A DNA stretch of 64,000 nt from Croceibacterium sp. TMG7-5b_MA50 (GCF_039830145.1 NZ_CP156082.1:2312001-2376000); one strand, 5' to 3'. Shown: positions 10,744-20,932, numbered from the stretch's first letter. Notes: generated by a model not told the origin, from the sequence alone. Made by a program: numbers and translations.

Positions 10744-10795
10744 ACCCCTCCACCACCCTGCGGGTGGTCCCCCTCCCCATCTGCGATGGGGAGGA
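10740..10795 (-). repeat. Inverted repeat copy, right of DUF559 gene
   Basis: The inverted partner of 10349-10406. On the minus strand it also begins TCCTCCCC and continues GGGGAGGGGGACCACC and GCAGGGTGGTGGAGGGGTATGG. It contains the start codon of the DUF559 gene. Confidence 0.8.
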
Positions 10796-10865
10796 TTAAG
10801 CCGCCTCGGCTAAAAGCAGTGTCCGCTCTCCACCCATAAAGGACATTGCCGGCGAACAGGCAGCG

Positions 10866-11495
10866 TTACCCCAGCGCGGCGATGAAGGCGTCGGCCCGCG
10901 CGCGCACCTCAGCCGCGCTCAGCCCCTTGGCATAGAGCGCGGAACCGAGGCCGAAGCCCGCCGCGCCCGCCGCGTTCCACGGACCCATATTGTCCGGCGC
11001 GATGCCGCCCACCGGCAGCACGCGGGTGCCGGCGGGCAGGACGGCGCGCATCGCCTTCAGCACGGCGGGGCTGGCAGCCTCCGCCGGGAACAGCTTCAGC
11101 GCGGCGGCCCCGGCGGCGAGCGCGGCAAACGCCTCCGTCGGGGTGACGATGCCTGGCAGCGCGACCAGGCCGCGGCGCGCGGCCTCCGCGATCACCGCCG
11201 TATCGGCGTTGGGCGCGATCACCAGCGTGCCGTCGGCGGCCTCCACGCCCGCGACCTGCTCCACCGTCAGCACCGTGCCCGCCCCGATCACCGCACGGCC
11301 GTCCAGCCGCTTCGCCAGCCTGGCGATGCTGTCCAGCGGATCGGGCGAGTTCATCGGCACCTCGATGATCGTGAAGCCGGCGGCGACCAGTTCCTCGCCG
11401 ATGGCCTCCACCTCGTCCGGCTTCACGCCGCGCAGGATGGCGATCAGCGGGCAGCGGGCGAAGGCGGCGTCGAAGGTGTCGCGATGAATATTCAT
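10866..11495 (-). CDS. dgoA: KDPG/KDPGal aldolase
   Basis: A 209-residue class I aldolase that splits 2-keto-3-deoxy-6-phospho-galactonate (or -gluconate) into pyruvate and glyceraldehyde 3-phosphate. The catalytic Glu is E45 in IIEVPMNSP and the Schiff-base Lys is K134 in AALKLFPAE; RGVKPDE and the glycine-rich PVGGIAPDN phosphate site are present. It overlaps the dgoK stop by 4 bp, so kinase and aldolase are made together. With ManD and the hexuronate genes nearby it probably serves the final steps of uronate breakdown; the 4-epimer preference (gluconate or galactonate) cannot be read from sequence. Confidence 0.9.
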   Translation of the reverse strand: MNIHRDTFDAAFARCPLIAILRGVKPDEVEAIGEELVAAGFTIIEVPMNSPDPLDSIARLAKRLDGRAVIGAGTVLTVEQVAGVEAADGTLVIAPNADTAVIAEAARRGLVALPGIVTPTEAFAALAAGAAALKLFPAEAASPAVLKAMRAVLPAGTRVLPVGGIAPDNMGPWNAAGAAGFGLGSALYAKGLSAAEVRARADAFIAALG

Positions 11496-12352
11496 TGGGC
11501 AAGCTCCCGGATGCGGGTGATCCCCGCCAGGAAGGCGGGCTGGCTGTCATGCAGATGGGCGGTGCCGCCCAGTTCGGCCACGGCGGCGTGGTACAGGCCG
11601 CCGAGTGTGGGATCGGACAGGATATGGACCGCCTGCCCGCCCGCCTCTTCCAATCGGGCGGCGACATCGGCGCCGATCAGCAGCCCGCTGCAATGCGCGG
11701 CGGCATCGGCATCGGCGCGCAGGCCCAGCACGCCGGCGGCGCGGATCGCGAACAGGCTGGCGGCAAGGTCACGCCGCGCCCCTTCCGCGACCCCGGCGCG
11801 GAAAGCGGGACCGTCCGCCACCTGCCCGGTCAGTTGCGCCGCCAGCAGGCCGTGGCCGCGCAGCAGGGCGAACAGTTCGCCGGTCATCGCGGTGACGAAG
11901 CGGCCGATGCGGCCACCTGTCAGCTCGACCCATTTGCAATGGGTGCCCGGCTGGCACAGCAGCGCGTCAGGCGGCACGGCGCCGCTGGCGACCGCGCCCA
12001 GTAGCTGCACCTCCTCGCCCCGCATCACGTCCGCACGGCCAGCGATGTCACAGGATACGCCCGGCACGATGAACACGCCCGGCGCCACCTCGTCCAGCGC
12101 GGCGGCCAGATCTTCCGCCCCGGCGGGCGCGGCGGCGTAGGGGACGGCGCGCCAGCCGATATTCGATCCGACCATGCCGGCCAGCAACAGGGGATGATCG
12201 CCGAAGCGCGCGCGGATGGCCGCGACCTCCGCCGGATAGTCCGCCACGCTGGTCGCCCCACGATCGTCACGCTGCGTGTCGATCACCGCGCCGTCAGCGT
12301 CGATCAGGTAGATGCGGCGGTTGGTGGTGCCCCAGTCGGCGGCGATGAACAT
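11492..12352 (-). CDS. dgoK: 2-keto-3-deoxy-galactonokinase
   Basis: A 286-residue DgoK-type sugar-acid kinase of the actin/ASKHA fold that phosphorylates 2-keto-3-deoxy-galactonate on C6 with ATP. It opens with FIAADWGTTNRR, the phosphate-1 motif, and carries GMVGSNIGW, QPGTHCKWV and MTGELFALL, typical of DgoK. The ATG at 12352 is chosen because GAGAGGGG precedes it and because the longer form from 12385 would run into the promoter palindrome. It is the first gene of a two-gene leftward operon and divergent from a GntR regulator. No PfkB-type KDG kinase is present, so this enzyme may also serve the KDG made by UxaA and ManD. Confidence 0.88.
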   Translation of the reverse strand: MFIAADWGTTNRRIYLIDADGAVIDTQRDDRGATSVADYPAEVAAIRARFGDHPLLLAGMVGSNIGWRAVPYAAAPAGAEDLAAALDEVAPGVFIVPGVSCDIAGRADVMRGEEVQLLGAVASGAVPPDALLCQPGTHCKWVELTGGRIGRFVTAMTGELFALLRGHGLLAAQLTGQVADGPAFRAGVAEGARRDLAASLFAIRAAGVLGLRADADAAAHCSGLLIGADVAARLEEAGGQAVHILSDPTLGGLYHAAVAELGGTAHLHDSQPAFLAGITRIRELAQ

Positions 12353-12385
12353 GGCGGATGGTGCCCCTCTCTTGCCGTCCCGCAT

Positions 12386-12396
12386 TTATACGATAA
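12386..12396. promoter_or_regulatory. Candidate GntR/FadR-type operator
   Basis: TTATACGATAA is an imperfect palindrome (TTAT-N3-ATAA) in an otherwise GC-rich 106-bp region between dgoK and the divergent GntR gene. Its position fits an operator for that regulator, but the match is short. Confidence 0.35.
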
Positions 12397-12458
12397 CCGC
12401 CGCCCGTCCAGTTGCGGCGGCGTGACAGACGACGGCGGATGCGGCAAAAGCGCCACCA

Positions 12459-13187
12459 ATGGACAGCGATCTCACAAGCCTGCGCCCCGCGCCCAATCTG
12501 GTGCTGGGCCGCAACCTGACCCACGGCATGCTCGACACGCTGGGCAAGGCGATCGTCGTCGGCCGGTACGAGACGCGGCCCTTCCCGACCGAGGCGGAGA
12601 TCGCCAAGACCTTCGGCGTCAGCCGCTCCGTCACGCGGGAGGCGGTGAAGATGCTGACGGCCAAGGGGCTGGTCAGCGCGCGGCCCAGGCAGGGCACGGT
12701 GGTGCAGCCACCGTCGAGCTGGAACCTGTTCGACACCGACGTGCTGCGCTGGCTGCTGGAACGCAAGTTCTCCATCGACCTGCTGCGCCAGTTCAACCAG
12801 CTGCGCATCGCGATCGAGCCGGAGGCGGCGGCGCTGGCCGCGCTGCACCACACGGCAGAGGACCTTACCGCGATCCGCGACGGGCTCGACCGGATGGAGC
12901 GGGCCGATGCGGGCGACGGCGACCCGCTGGAGGCGGACATCGCGTTCCACATGGCGGTGCTGCGCGCGTCGGGCAATCCGTTCTATGCCCAGTTCCAGCA
13001 GATGGTGGCAACGGCGCTCAGGACCTCCATCCGCTTCACCAACCGGATCAAGGGCCGCACCGCCAGCATCGCCGATCATACGGCGGTGGCCGACGCGATC
13101 GCCGCGCGCGATGCGGCGGGCAGCCGGGTGGCGATGCAGCGGCTGATCGGCGACGTGCTGGCGCTGATCGGCGACGCCGAGGAATAG
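12459..13187 (+). CDS. GntR family regulator, FadR subfamily
   Basis: A 242-residue repressor-type protein. Residues about 20-85 form the winged helix (FPTEAEIAKTFGVSRSVTREAVKML, then RPRQGTVV), and residues 95-235 form an all-helical FCD ligand domain with the Asp/His residues (ADIAFHMAV, IADHTAVADA) that usually bind a metal and a carboxylic acid. It is divergent from dgoK-dgoA, which it probably controls in response to a sugar acid; DgoR is the closest functional analogue I can suggest. The next gene, trmL, starts 15 bp downstream and may be co-transcribed. Confidence 0.88.
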   Translation: MDSDLTSLRPAPNLVLGRNLTHGMLDTLGKAIVVGRYETRPFPTEAEIAKTFGVSRSVTREAVKMLTAKGLVSARPRQGTVVQPPSSWNLFDTDVLRWLLERKFSIDLLRQFNQLRIAIEPEAAALAALHHTAEDLTAIRDGLDRMERADAGDGDPLEADIAFHMAVLRASGNPFYAQFQQMVATALRTSIRFTNRIKGRTASIADHTAVADAIAARDAAGSRVAMQRLIGDVLALIGDAEE

Positions 13188-13202
13188 TCGGCGCCCTCCG
13201 CC

Positions 13203-13655
13203 ATGCGTGTCGCCTTGTTCGAACCGGAGATCGCCGGCAATGTCGGCGCGGTGCTGCGGCTGGGCGCGTGCCTAGGCGCGGACATCGACCTGATCGAGCC
13301 GCTGGGCTTCCAGTGGGACGACCGCCGCGTGCGGCGCACGGCGATGGATTACATCGATCATGTCGGCGTGACCCGGCACGCCGGGTTCGGTGCCTTCCGG
13401 CAGACGGTCGCGGGCCGGCGGCTGGTGCTGTTCACCACCCGCGCGACCGCCTCGCCCTACTCCTTCGCCTTCCGCCCTGACGATGTGCTGCTGTTCGGCA
13501 AGGAAAGCGCCGGCGTGCCGGCGCATGTGGCGGAGGTAGTGGATGAGATGCTGCGCATTCCCATCCGGCGCGAGGTCCGCTCCCTCAATCTCGCCACCTC
13601 CGTGACGCTGGCGCTGGGGGAGGCGCTGCGGCAGACCGGCGGCCTGCCGGGCTAG
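13203..13655 (+). CDS. trmL: tRNA (cytidine/uridine-34-2'-O)-methyltransferase
   Basis: A 150-residue minimal SPOUT methyltransferase that methylates the ribose of the tRNA wobble base. It has the family start (MRVALFEPEIAGNVGAVLRL), the knot-region motifs LLFGKESAGVP and IPIRREVRSLNLATSVTLAL, and the length of E. coli TrmL. It ends 1 bp from the convergent manD stop. It is a housekeeping gene set between two sugar-acid genes, with no obvious functional link to them. Confidence 0.93.
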   Translation: MRVALFEPEIAGNVGAVLRLGACLGADIDLIEPLGFQWDDRRVRRTAMDYIDHVGVTRHAGFGAFRQTVAGRRLVLFTTRATASPYSFAFRPDDVLLFGKESAGVPAHVAEVVDEMLRIPIRREVRSLNLATSVTLALGEALRQTGGLPG

Positions 13656-13656
13656 C

Positions 13657-14865
13657 TCACCAATTCCACAATTGCCCGTCGGCAAGGCGCGCGACCGGCA
13701 GGTAGGCGCGCTGATACGGGTACTTGGCCGCCAGCTCCTCGTCGATGTCGACGCCATGGCCCGGCTGCTCGCTGCAGAACAGGTATCCATCCTTGTAATG
13801 GTAATCGTGCGGGAAGACCGCGTCGGTCTCCTCCGTATGGCGCATATATTCCTGAATGCCGAAATTGGGCACCCAGGTGTCGAAATGCAGCGCGGTGCCT
13901 AGGGTGACCGGCGACAGGTCGGTCGCCCCGTGGCAGCCGGTGCGGATCTGGTACAGGCCGGCAAGGTCGGCGATGCGGCGCAGATGAGTCAGCCCGCCCG
14001 CGCCCACGATGGTCGCGCGAATGTAGTCGATCAGCTGGTTCTGGATCAGGTCCTTCGCATCCCAGATGGAATTGAAAATCTCCCCCACGGCGAGCGGCGT
14101 CACCGTGTGCTGGCGGATCAGGCGGAATGCCTCCTGGTTCTCCGCCGGGGTCGCATCCTCCAGCCAGAACAGCTGGTATGGCTCCAGCATCTTCCCCAGG
14201 TTCGCCGCTTCCTGCGGGGTGTAGCGGTGATGCGCATCATGCAGCAGGTGGTAATCGAAGCCGAACGTGTCGCGCAGCCTGGCGAACAATTGCGGCACGT
14301 GATTCAGCGCCTTGCGGGTATCCCAGCCGGTCACGGTCGGCAGGTCGGCATCGGCGGGCTCGTAATGCAGCGTCCCGCCGCTGACGCCGTAGGCCTTCTC
14401 CACGCCCGGCACGCCGCTCTGTGCCCGGATCGCCTTGTAGCCCATGTCGATATAGGTGGCGACCGCCGCCACCGTGCGGTCGATGTCGGCGCCGTTGGCG
14501 TGGCCATAGACCATGATGCCGTCGCGGCTGCGCCCGCCCAGCAACTGATAGAGCGGCATCCCGGCCATCTTCGCCTTGATGTCCCACAACGCCACGTCCA
14601 CCGCCGCGATGGCGCGCATCGTCACCGGACCGCGCCGCCAGTATGCCCCACGATAGAGGTACTGCCAGATGTCCTCGACCCGGCGTGGGTCCATCCCGAT
14701 CAGGCAGGGGATCACGTGGTCTTCCAGGTAGGAGACCACCGACAGTTCCCGCCCGTTCAGCGTACCGTCGCCGATGCCGTGAACGCCCTGGTCCGTCTCG
14801 ATCTTCAGGGTGACGAAGTTGCGCCCCGGACAGGTAACGATGACGCGGGCGGAGGTGATCTTCAC
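13657..14865 (-). CDS. manD: D-mannonate dehydratase, enolase superfamily
   Basis: A 402-residue ManD enzyme that converts D-mannonate to 2-keto-3-deoxygluconate. The metal ligands D210, E236 and E262 and the catalytic R147, Y159, H212 and H312 fall at the positions known for Novosphingobium ManD, which supports both function and taxonomy. It replaces the unrelated UxuA of enterobacteria, and its substrate is the product of UxuB encoded 10 kb away. It is monocistronic; an operator-like palindrome lies 78 bp upstream. The conserved residues argue for the high-activity ManD class rather than a promiscuous RspA homologue. Confidence 0.93.
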   Translation of the reverse strand: MKITSARVIVTCPGRNFVTLKIETDQGVHGIGDGTLNGRELSVVSYLEDHVIPCLIGMDPRRVEDIWQYLYRGAYWRRGPVTMRAIAAVDVALWDIKAKMAGMPLYQLLGGRSRDGIMVYGHANGADIDRTVAAVATYIDMGYKAIRAQSGVPGVEKAYGVSGGTLHYEPADADLPTVTGWDTRKALNHVPQLFARLRDTFGFDYHLLHDAHHRYTPQEAANLGKMLEPYQLFWLEDATPAENQEAFRLIRQHTVTPLAVGEIFNSIWDAKDLIQNQLIDYIRATIVGAGGLTHLRRIADLAGLYQIRTGCHGATDLSPVTLGTALHFDTWVPNFGIQEYMRHTEETDAVFPHDYHYKDGYLFCSEQPGHGVDIDEELAAKYPYQRAYLPVARLADGQLWNW

Positions 14866-14942
14866 AGGTGCTCTCCCCTTCCGGCATTCAGCCGATGGGG
14901 AGCATGTACGTTGGCCTGCCCGGCGCTGGCAAGATCGTTCTT

Positions 14943-14954
14943 GTTAGCGCTAAC
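14943..14954. promoter_or_regulatory. Palindromic operator upstream of manD
   Basis: GTTAGCGCTAAC is a perfect 12-bp palindrome with a central GC, resembling LacI-family operators. It sits 78 bp upstream of manD, directly against the sufA stop codon. It differs from the uxaA/uxaC operator, so a different regulator may bind it. Confidence 0.55.
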
Positions 14955-15314
14955 TCAGACCATGAAGCTCTCGCCGCAGCCACAGGCGCCCTTGGCGTTG
15001 GGGTTGGTGAACACAAAGCCGGCGGTGAAGTCGTCCTCCACCCAGTCCATCGTGCTGCCGACCAGATACAGGACGCTGGCCCCATCGATGTAGAAGGTGC
15101 CGCCGGGCGTGGCGATCTTCTCGTCGAACGCCTGTTCCGCGGTCACGTAATCGACCGAATAGGCGAGGCCCGAGCAGCCACGCCGGGGCGTGGACAGCTT
15201 CACGCCGATGGCGTTGGCCGGCGCCTTGCCCATCAGTTCGGCGATGCGCGCCTCCGCCGAGGACGTCAGGGTCACCGCGGCAGGCCGCGCGCGAGCAGGT
15301 GCAGTCGTCGCCAT
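14955..15314 (-). CDS. sufA: A-type Fe-S carrier protein (HesB/IscA family)
   Basis: A 119-residue A-type carrier that receives a nascent Fe-S cluster from the SufBCD scaffold and passes it to apoproteins. The three conserved cysteines are C47 (RRGCSG) and C111/C113 (GACGCGESF) near the C-terminus. The ATG at 15314 overlaps the sufT stop by one base; the open frame upstream is not used. It is the last gene of the suf operon, and no terminator is obvious before manD's promoter region. Confidence 0.92.
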   Translation of the reverse strand: MATTAPARARPAAVTLTSSAEARIAELMGKAPANAIGVKLSTPRRGCSGLAYSVDYVTAEQAFDEKIATPGGTFYIDGASVLYLVGSTMDWVEDDFTAGFVFTNPNAKGACGCGESFMV

Positions 15315-15766
15315 CACAGCATCCCCAGTTCGAGGCGCGCCTCGTCGCTCATCTTGGACGGGTCCCATGGCGGATCCCAGGTGACGTTGACCTGCGCATC
15401 GCGGACGCCCGGCAGGTTGCCGACGCGCAGCTCGATCTCGCCCGGCATGGTCTCGGCCACCGGGCAATGCGGGGTGGTCAGCGTCATGGTGATCGCGACG
15501 TCCGCATCAGGGGTGATGTCGACGCCGTAGATCAGACCCAGATCGTAGATGTTCACCGGAATCTCGGGGTCGAAGATGTCCTTTAGTGCCTCGATCACCG
15601 CATCGTACATCTCGCCGCCCGGCTCGCCCGCCGATTGTTCCACCGGCTTCTGCGCCAGGAAGCCGGCGAGATAATCCTTCTCGCGCGGAGCCTCGCTTTC
15701 CGGCAGCGGCGCATCCGACACGCGGGCGCGGGGGGGCTTCGCCAGTTGCTGTTCGTCCGGGGTCAT
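15314..15766 (-). CDS. sufT: SUF-associated DUF59/MIP18 protein
   Basis: A 150-residue protein whose C-terminal 100 residues are a DUF59 (MIP18/SufT) domain, with DPEIPVNIYDLGLIYGV near 67-82 and the conserved Cys C101 in TTPHCPVAETM. Such proteins assist Fe-S cluster maturation or transfer. The first ~50 residues are a charged, probably disordered extension. Its start lies 4 bp inside the end of sufS and its stop touches sufA, so it is an integral part of the operon. Confidence 0.88.
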   Translation of the reverse strand: MTPDEQQLAKPPRARVSDAPLPESEAPREKDYLAGFLAQKPVEQSAGEPGGEMYDAVIEALKDIFDPEIPVNIYDLGLIYGVDITPDADVAITMTLTTPHCPVAETMPGEIELRVGNLPGVRDAQVNVTWDPPWDPSKMSDEARLELGML

Positions 15767-16950
15767 CCAAAGATCCTTCTGGTCCGCGCGATGCCGCGCA
15801 GCAGCGCGGCGACGTCGTCCTCGTCGCTGTAGAGGCCGAAGCTGGCGCGGGCCGTGGCCGGCACGTCCAGCAGCTCCATCAGCGGCTGGGCGCAATGATG
15901 CCCGGCGCGGATGGCGACGTCCTCCTCGTCCAATATGGTGCCCAGATCGTGCGGGTGAACCCCATGCATCGCGAAGGAGACGATCCCGGCGCTGTCCTCC
16001 GGCCCGAACAGCGTGATGTCGTTGTGCTGGCGCAGCCCATCGCGCAACTGCGCCACCAGCTTCGCCTCATGCGCGTGGATCGCCGGGCGCCCGATCGCGT
16101 CCACGTAATCGCACGCCATGGCAAGACCGATCGCCTCGACGATGGCCGGCGTGCCCGCCTCGAACCGGGTGGGCGCGGGCAGGTAGGTGGATTTCGCGAA
16201 CGTCACCTTCTCGATCATCGACCCGCCGCCCTGCCATGGCGGCATGCGGTCCAACAGCTCGGCCCGGCCCCACAGCGCGCCGATCCCGGTCGGCCCGTAC
16301 AGCTTGTGGCCCGACAGCGCGTAGAAGTCGCAGCCGAGCGCCGCCACGTCCACCGGCAGGCGCGCGGCGGACTGGCACCCGTCCAGCAGCAGCAGCGCAC
16401 CAACATTGTGCGCCAGCTCCGCCGCGCGGGGCGCGTCCAGCACGCTGCCCAGCACGTTGGAGACATGGGCGAAGGCCACCATCCGGTGCTCCGTCGTCAG
16501 CATCCGCTCCGCCGCGTCGAGGTCGATCAGGCCATCGGCGGTCAGCGGGCAGACATCGACCTGCCAGCCGGCGAGCTGCCAAGGCACGATGTTCGAATGA
16601 TGCTCCAGGGCGGAGACCAGCACGCGGCCCTTGTCCGGCCATTGGCGCGCGACCAGGTTGATCGCCTCCGTCGCGCCGCGGGTGAAGACCAGCTCGTCTT
16701 CCTTGCCGCCGATGAACGCCGCAACGCGCCGCCGCGCCGCCTCGTAACCCAGCGTCATCTCGGCCGAGCGGCCATAGACCCCGCGATGCACGGTGGCGTA
16801 ATCGGCGCCGATCGCCTTCGTCACCGCGTCGATCACCACTTGCGGCTTCTGCGCGGTGGCGGCGGTGTCGAGGTAATGCCACGGCCCGCCGCTGCCGGTC
16901 AGCAGGCCGGGAAAGTCGGCCTTGCGCGACAGGAGCGTGGCCTCGCTCAC
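15763..16950 (-). CDS. sufS: Cysteine desulfurase
   Basis: A 395-residue PLP-dependent group II cysteine desulfurase that supplies sulfur for Fe-S assembly. The PLP Lys is K216 in SGHKLYGP, and the persulfide Cys is C353 in RAGHHCAQP on a short loop, as in SufS rather than IscS. The start is a GTG at 16950 overlapping the sufD stop (GTGA). No SufE is present in this operon; the sulfur-accepting partner is probably encoded elsewhere. Confidence 0.94.
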   Translation of the reverse strand: MSEATLLSRKADFPGLLTGSGGPWHYLDTAATAQKPQVVIDAVTKAIGADYATVHRGVYGRSAEMTLGYEAARRRVAAFIGGKEDELVFTRGATEAINLVARQWPDKGRVLVSALEHHSNIVPWQLAGWQVDVCPLTADGLIDLDAAERMLTTEHRMVAFAHVSNVLGSVLDAPRAAELAHNVGALLLLDGCQSAARLPVDVAALGCDFYALSGHKLYGPTGIGALWGRAELLDRMPPWQGGGSMIEKVTFAKSTYLPAPTRFEAGTPAIVEAIGLAMACDYVDAIGRPAIHAHEAKLVAQLRDGLRQHNDITLFGPEDSAGIVSFAMHGVHPHDLGTILDEEDVAIRAGHHCAQPLMELLDVPATARASFGLYSDEDDVAALLRGIARTRRIFG

Positions 16951-17693
16951 GCCCGGTCCCCCAGCGCCGCCAGCGCGATGTCCATCAGCCGGGCCTGCTC
17001 GCTTTCGTCCTCGAGGGCGGCGAAGGCGTCGCCGATGAAGGCCTGCACCAGCAGCCGCTTGGCAACGTCCGGCGCCAGGCCGCGCGCCGCCATGTAGAAC
17101 CGCGCCTGTTCGTCCAGCTGGCCGATGGAGGCGCCGTGGGCGCACTTCACGTCGTCGGCGTATATCTCCAGCTCCGGCCGGGCATTCGCCGCCGCACCGC
17201 GTTCCAGCAGCAGGCCCTTGAAATCCTGCGCGGCGTCGGTCTTCTGCGCATGGCGCGCGACGTCGATCCTGCCTAGGAAATTGCCGGTTGCGCTGTCCCA
17301 GTGGACCGCGCGGATCACCTGGTCGCTGGTCGCGTCCGGCAGCGCATGGTCCATCCGGGTCACGATCTCCCGCACGGCATCGCCGCCGCCGATGGTGACG
17401 CCGCCGAACTGGAAATGCGCAGCCTTGCCCAGCGACACGACCACCTCCAGCCGGGCATAGGCCTCGCCCGCGACCACCGCGAACAGCTCCGCAGTGGCGC
17501 CGTCACCCACGGTGACGCGCACGCGGATCAGCTCCGGTCCGGCACCGCCGGCCTTGATGGTCCGTCGGGCGCTCTCGCCGGCGGGTACGTCGAAGTCGTC
17601 CCACTGCTCCAGCACATCGGGATCGAGCGCCGCCAGCACCGCGCCATCGGCGTAGCGCCAGTTCTCGTCACGCGTTGTGGGAAGCGTGGCCAT
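16947..17693 (-). CDS. sufD: SufD-type scaffold protein, short form
   Basis: A 248-residue SufB/SufD-family beta-helix protein that partners SufB and SufC in the SufBC2D scaffold. It retains the C-terminal core, including YADDVKCAHGASIGQLDE (with the conserved His equivalent to E. coli SufD H360) and the FYMAARGL helix region, but it is far shorter than the ~420 residues of E. coli SufD and lacks most of the N-terminal domain. The ATG at 17693 overlaps the sufC stop; a GTG at 17696 is an alternative. Because the gene is coupled on both sides, the short form looks native rather than broken. Confidence 0.88.
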   Translation of the reverse strand: MATLPTTRDENWRYADGAVLAALDPDVLEQWDDFDVPAGESARRTIKAGGAGPELIRVRVTVGDGATAELFAVVAGEAYARLEVVVSLGKAAHFQFGGVTIGGGDAVREIVTRMDHALPDATSDQVIRAVHWDSATGNFLGRIDVARHAQKTDAAQDFKGLLLERGAAANARPELEIYADDVKCAHGASIGQLDEQARFYMAARGLAPDVAKRLLVQAFIGDAFAALEDESEQARLMDIALAALGDRA

Positions 17694-18433
17694 CACGCGA
17701 CTGCCTCGTAACCCTCGTGCTCCAGCCGCTGCGCCAGTTCCGGCCCGCCGCTGGTGACGATGCGCCCGGCGGCAAGCACATGCACATGGTCCGGCTTCAC
17801 GTAATCGAGCAGCCGCTGGTAGTGCGTGATGAGCAGCACCGCCTTATCCGGCCGGCGCATGATGGCATTGATCCCCTCGCCCACCACGCGCAGGGCATCG
17901 ATGTCGAGGCCGCTATCGGTCTCGTCCAGCACGGCGAACGCGGGGTCGAGGATGCCCATCTGCACCATCTCCGCCCGCTTCTTCTCGCCGCCGGAGAAGC
18001 CGACATTCACGTTACGCTTCAGCATCTCCATGTCGAGCCTGAGCAGCCCGGCCTTCTCCCGCGCCAGCTTCAGGAAGTCGCCGCCCGACAGCGGATCAAG
18101 TCCGTTGGCCTTACGCTGGCTGTTCAGCGCCTCGCGCAGGAACTGCACATTGCTGACGCCGGGGATCTCCACCGGGTACTGGAAGCCCAGGAACATGCCG
18201 GCGGCGGCCCGCTCATGCGGTTCCATGTCGAGGAGGTCCTGCCCGTTGAAGCTGACGGAGCCGCCCGTCACCTCGTAACCGGGCCGGCCGCCCAGCACAT
18301 AGGCGAGCGTGGACTTGCCCGCGCCGTTCGGGCCCATGATCGCGTGAACCTCCCCGGCATTGACCGTCAGGGTCAGGCCCTTGAGGATCGGCTTGCCGTC
18401 GATCTCGGCATGGAGGTCATCGATTACGAGCAT
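17693..18433 (-). CDS. sufC: Fe-S assembly ATPase
   Basis: A 246-residue ABC-type ATPase that energises the SufBCD scaffold. Walker A is GPNGAGKST (residues 34-42), the signature is FSGGEKKRAEM, Walker B is FAVLDETDSGLDID, and the switch His is in LLITHYQRLL. The TDSGLDID sequence is characteristic of SufC compared with transporter ATPases. Its start lies 17 bp inside the end of the preceding DUF559 gene. Confidence 0.95.
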   Translation of the reverse strand: MLVIDDLHAEIDGKPILKGLTLTVNAGEVHAIMGPNGAGKSTLAYVLGGRPGYEVTGGSVSFNGQDLLDMEPHERAAAGMFLGFQYPVEIPGVSNVQFLREALNSQRKANGLDPLSGGDFLKLAREKAGLLRLDMEMLKRNVNVGFSGGEKKRAEMVQMGILDPAFAVLDETDSGLDIDALRVVGEGINAIMRRPDKAVLLITHYQRLLDYVKPDHVHVLAAGRIVTSGGPELAQRLEHEGYEAVA

Positions 18434-18952
18434 TGGGGGTCCTGTCGGTGTTCTTGCGGGGCCCGCGATAAGTGCGGCCCGATGTCTGGTTGGGATTGGC
18501 CTGGTGATGCGCGCGGCGGGCCGATTGCTTGTCGCCGATCCGCATGCGCATGCCCGCGGCGATGCGCGGCAGCACCGCGTCGAGATCGGTCAGGATCTCC
18601 TCCGCCTTCAGATGCATGGTGCGGATGCCGACCGCCTCCAGCGACTTGTCGCGCCGGGTGGCGAGCGGATCGCCCTCTTCATCGATGGCGATCGCCATGC
18701 CCAGTTGCAGGCAGGCGAAATCGACGATGGCGCTGCCGATCACCGGAAACTGCTTCCAGCTATATTGCCCGAAATCGGCGGTGGCGAACCGGTCGGCCAG
18801 CGCCTTGTGCGCTTCAGTCGGATGCCGCTTCATGTCGCGCGCGCGGTCGTGCAGCTGGTCCAGCCGCGCATCGCTGATCTCCCAGCCGCGGCCCTTCTTC
18901 TTGATGGCAGGCTCCGCCGTGGCGGCGCGCAGGCCCAGGGTCTTGCGTTCGG

Positions 18953-18956
<4 letters not shown>
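18417..18956 (-). CDS. DUF559-like protein in the suf operon
   Basis: A 179-residue protein with a DUF559 (Vsr-like) core between about residues 35 and 130: [14 protein letters not shown], then [19 protein letters not shown], then [18 protein letters not shown]. The E-x-D carboxylate pair seen in the other DUF559 gene here (AVEVDG) is replaced by AIAIDEEGD, so the first Glu is missing and nuclease activity is doubtful. It overlaps sufB by 4 bp and sufC by 17 bp, so it is translated with them. The C-terminal ~45 residues are Arg/Asn-rich and probably disordered. Any role in Fe-S assembly is inference from position alone. Confidence 0.8.
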
Positions 18957-20448
<1,492 letters not shown>

Positions 20449-20452
<4 letters not shown>

Positions 20453-20874
20453 GCCGGTACTTCCATCTGTGCCAGGCGGGTCAGCGGCACATCGGCCAGC
20501 GCCCCCCGCAGGGCATCGTTCACAGCGCCCCAGTGCGGGCGCACGGTGCAGCAGCCGTCCAGCGCGCATTCGTGGCGCTGGTGCTGCGTGCAATTGGTCA
20601 ACGCGATCGGGCCATCCACGGCCTCCACGATCTGCGCCAGCGTGATCTCCCCCGCCGGGCGCGCCAGCAGCAGGCCGCCACGCGCGCCGCGTTCGGATTG
20701 CAGCAGGCCCGCCGCGGCCAGCTTGCCCGCCAGCTTCTGCATGGTCGGCAACGGTACCTGCGTCTCCGCCGCCAGGCTGGCCGCCGAAAAGCGCACCCCC
20801 GCCGGCTGGCGCGCCGCCGCGGTCATCGCGACTACCGCATAATCGGCAAGGTTGGACAGGCGCACGGCGTTCAC
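20449..20874 (-). CDS. Rrf2-family Fe-S regulator (IscR/SufR-like)
   Basis: A 141-residue Rrf2-type transcription factor. An N-terminal winged helix ([15 protein letters not shown] through [24 protein letters not shown]) is followed by a cysteine cluster C95, C103, C108 and C109, able to bind an Fe-S cluster as in IscR. It probably senses Fe-S status and represses or activates the suf operon it heads. The start is a GTG at 20874; a second GTG nine bases downstream (giving MRLSNLADY) fits the family start even better. A 23-bp inverted repeat upstream is a candidate binding site. Confidence 0.9.
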
Positions 20875-20909
20875 GGATCCCGGAAGTGGCAGAAGGGGCA
20901 GCGAATCCG

Positions 20910-20932
20910 AATAGGACCGCTGCGGTCCGATT
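20910..20932. promoter_or_regulatory. Inverted repeat, candidate suf operator
   Basis: The sequence runs AATAGGACCGC, T, GCGGTCCGATT: 11-bp arms with one mismatch around a single central base, 36 bp upstream of the rrf2 start. Its place fits autoregulation of the suf operon by the Rrf2 protein. The sequence is not a match to an IscR consensus I know. Confidence 0.5.
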
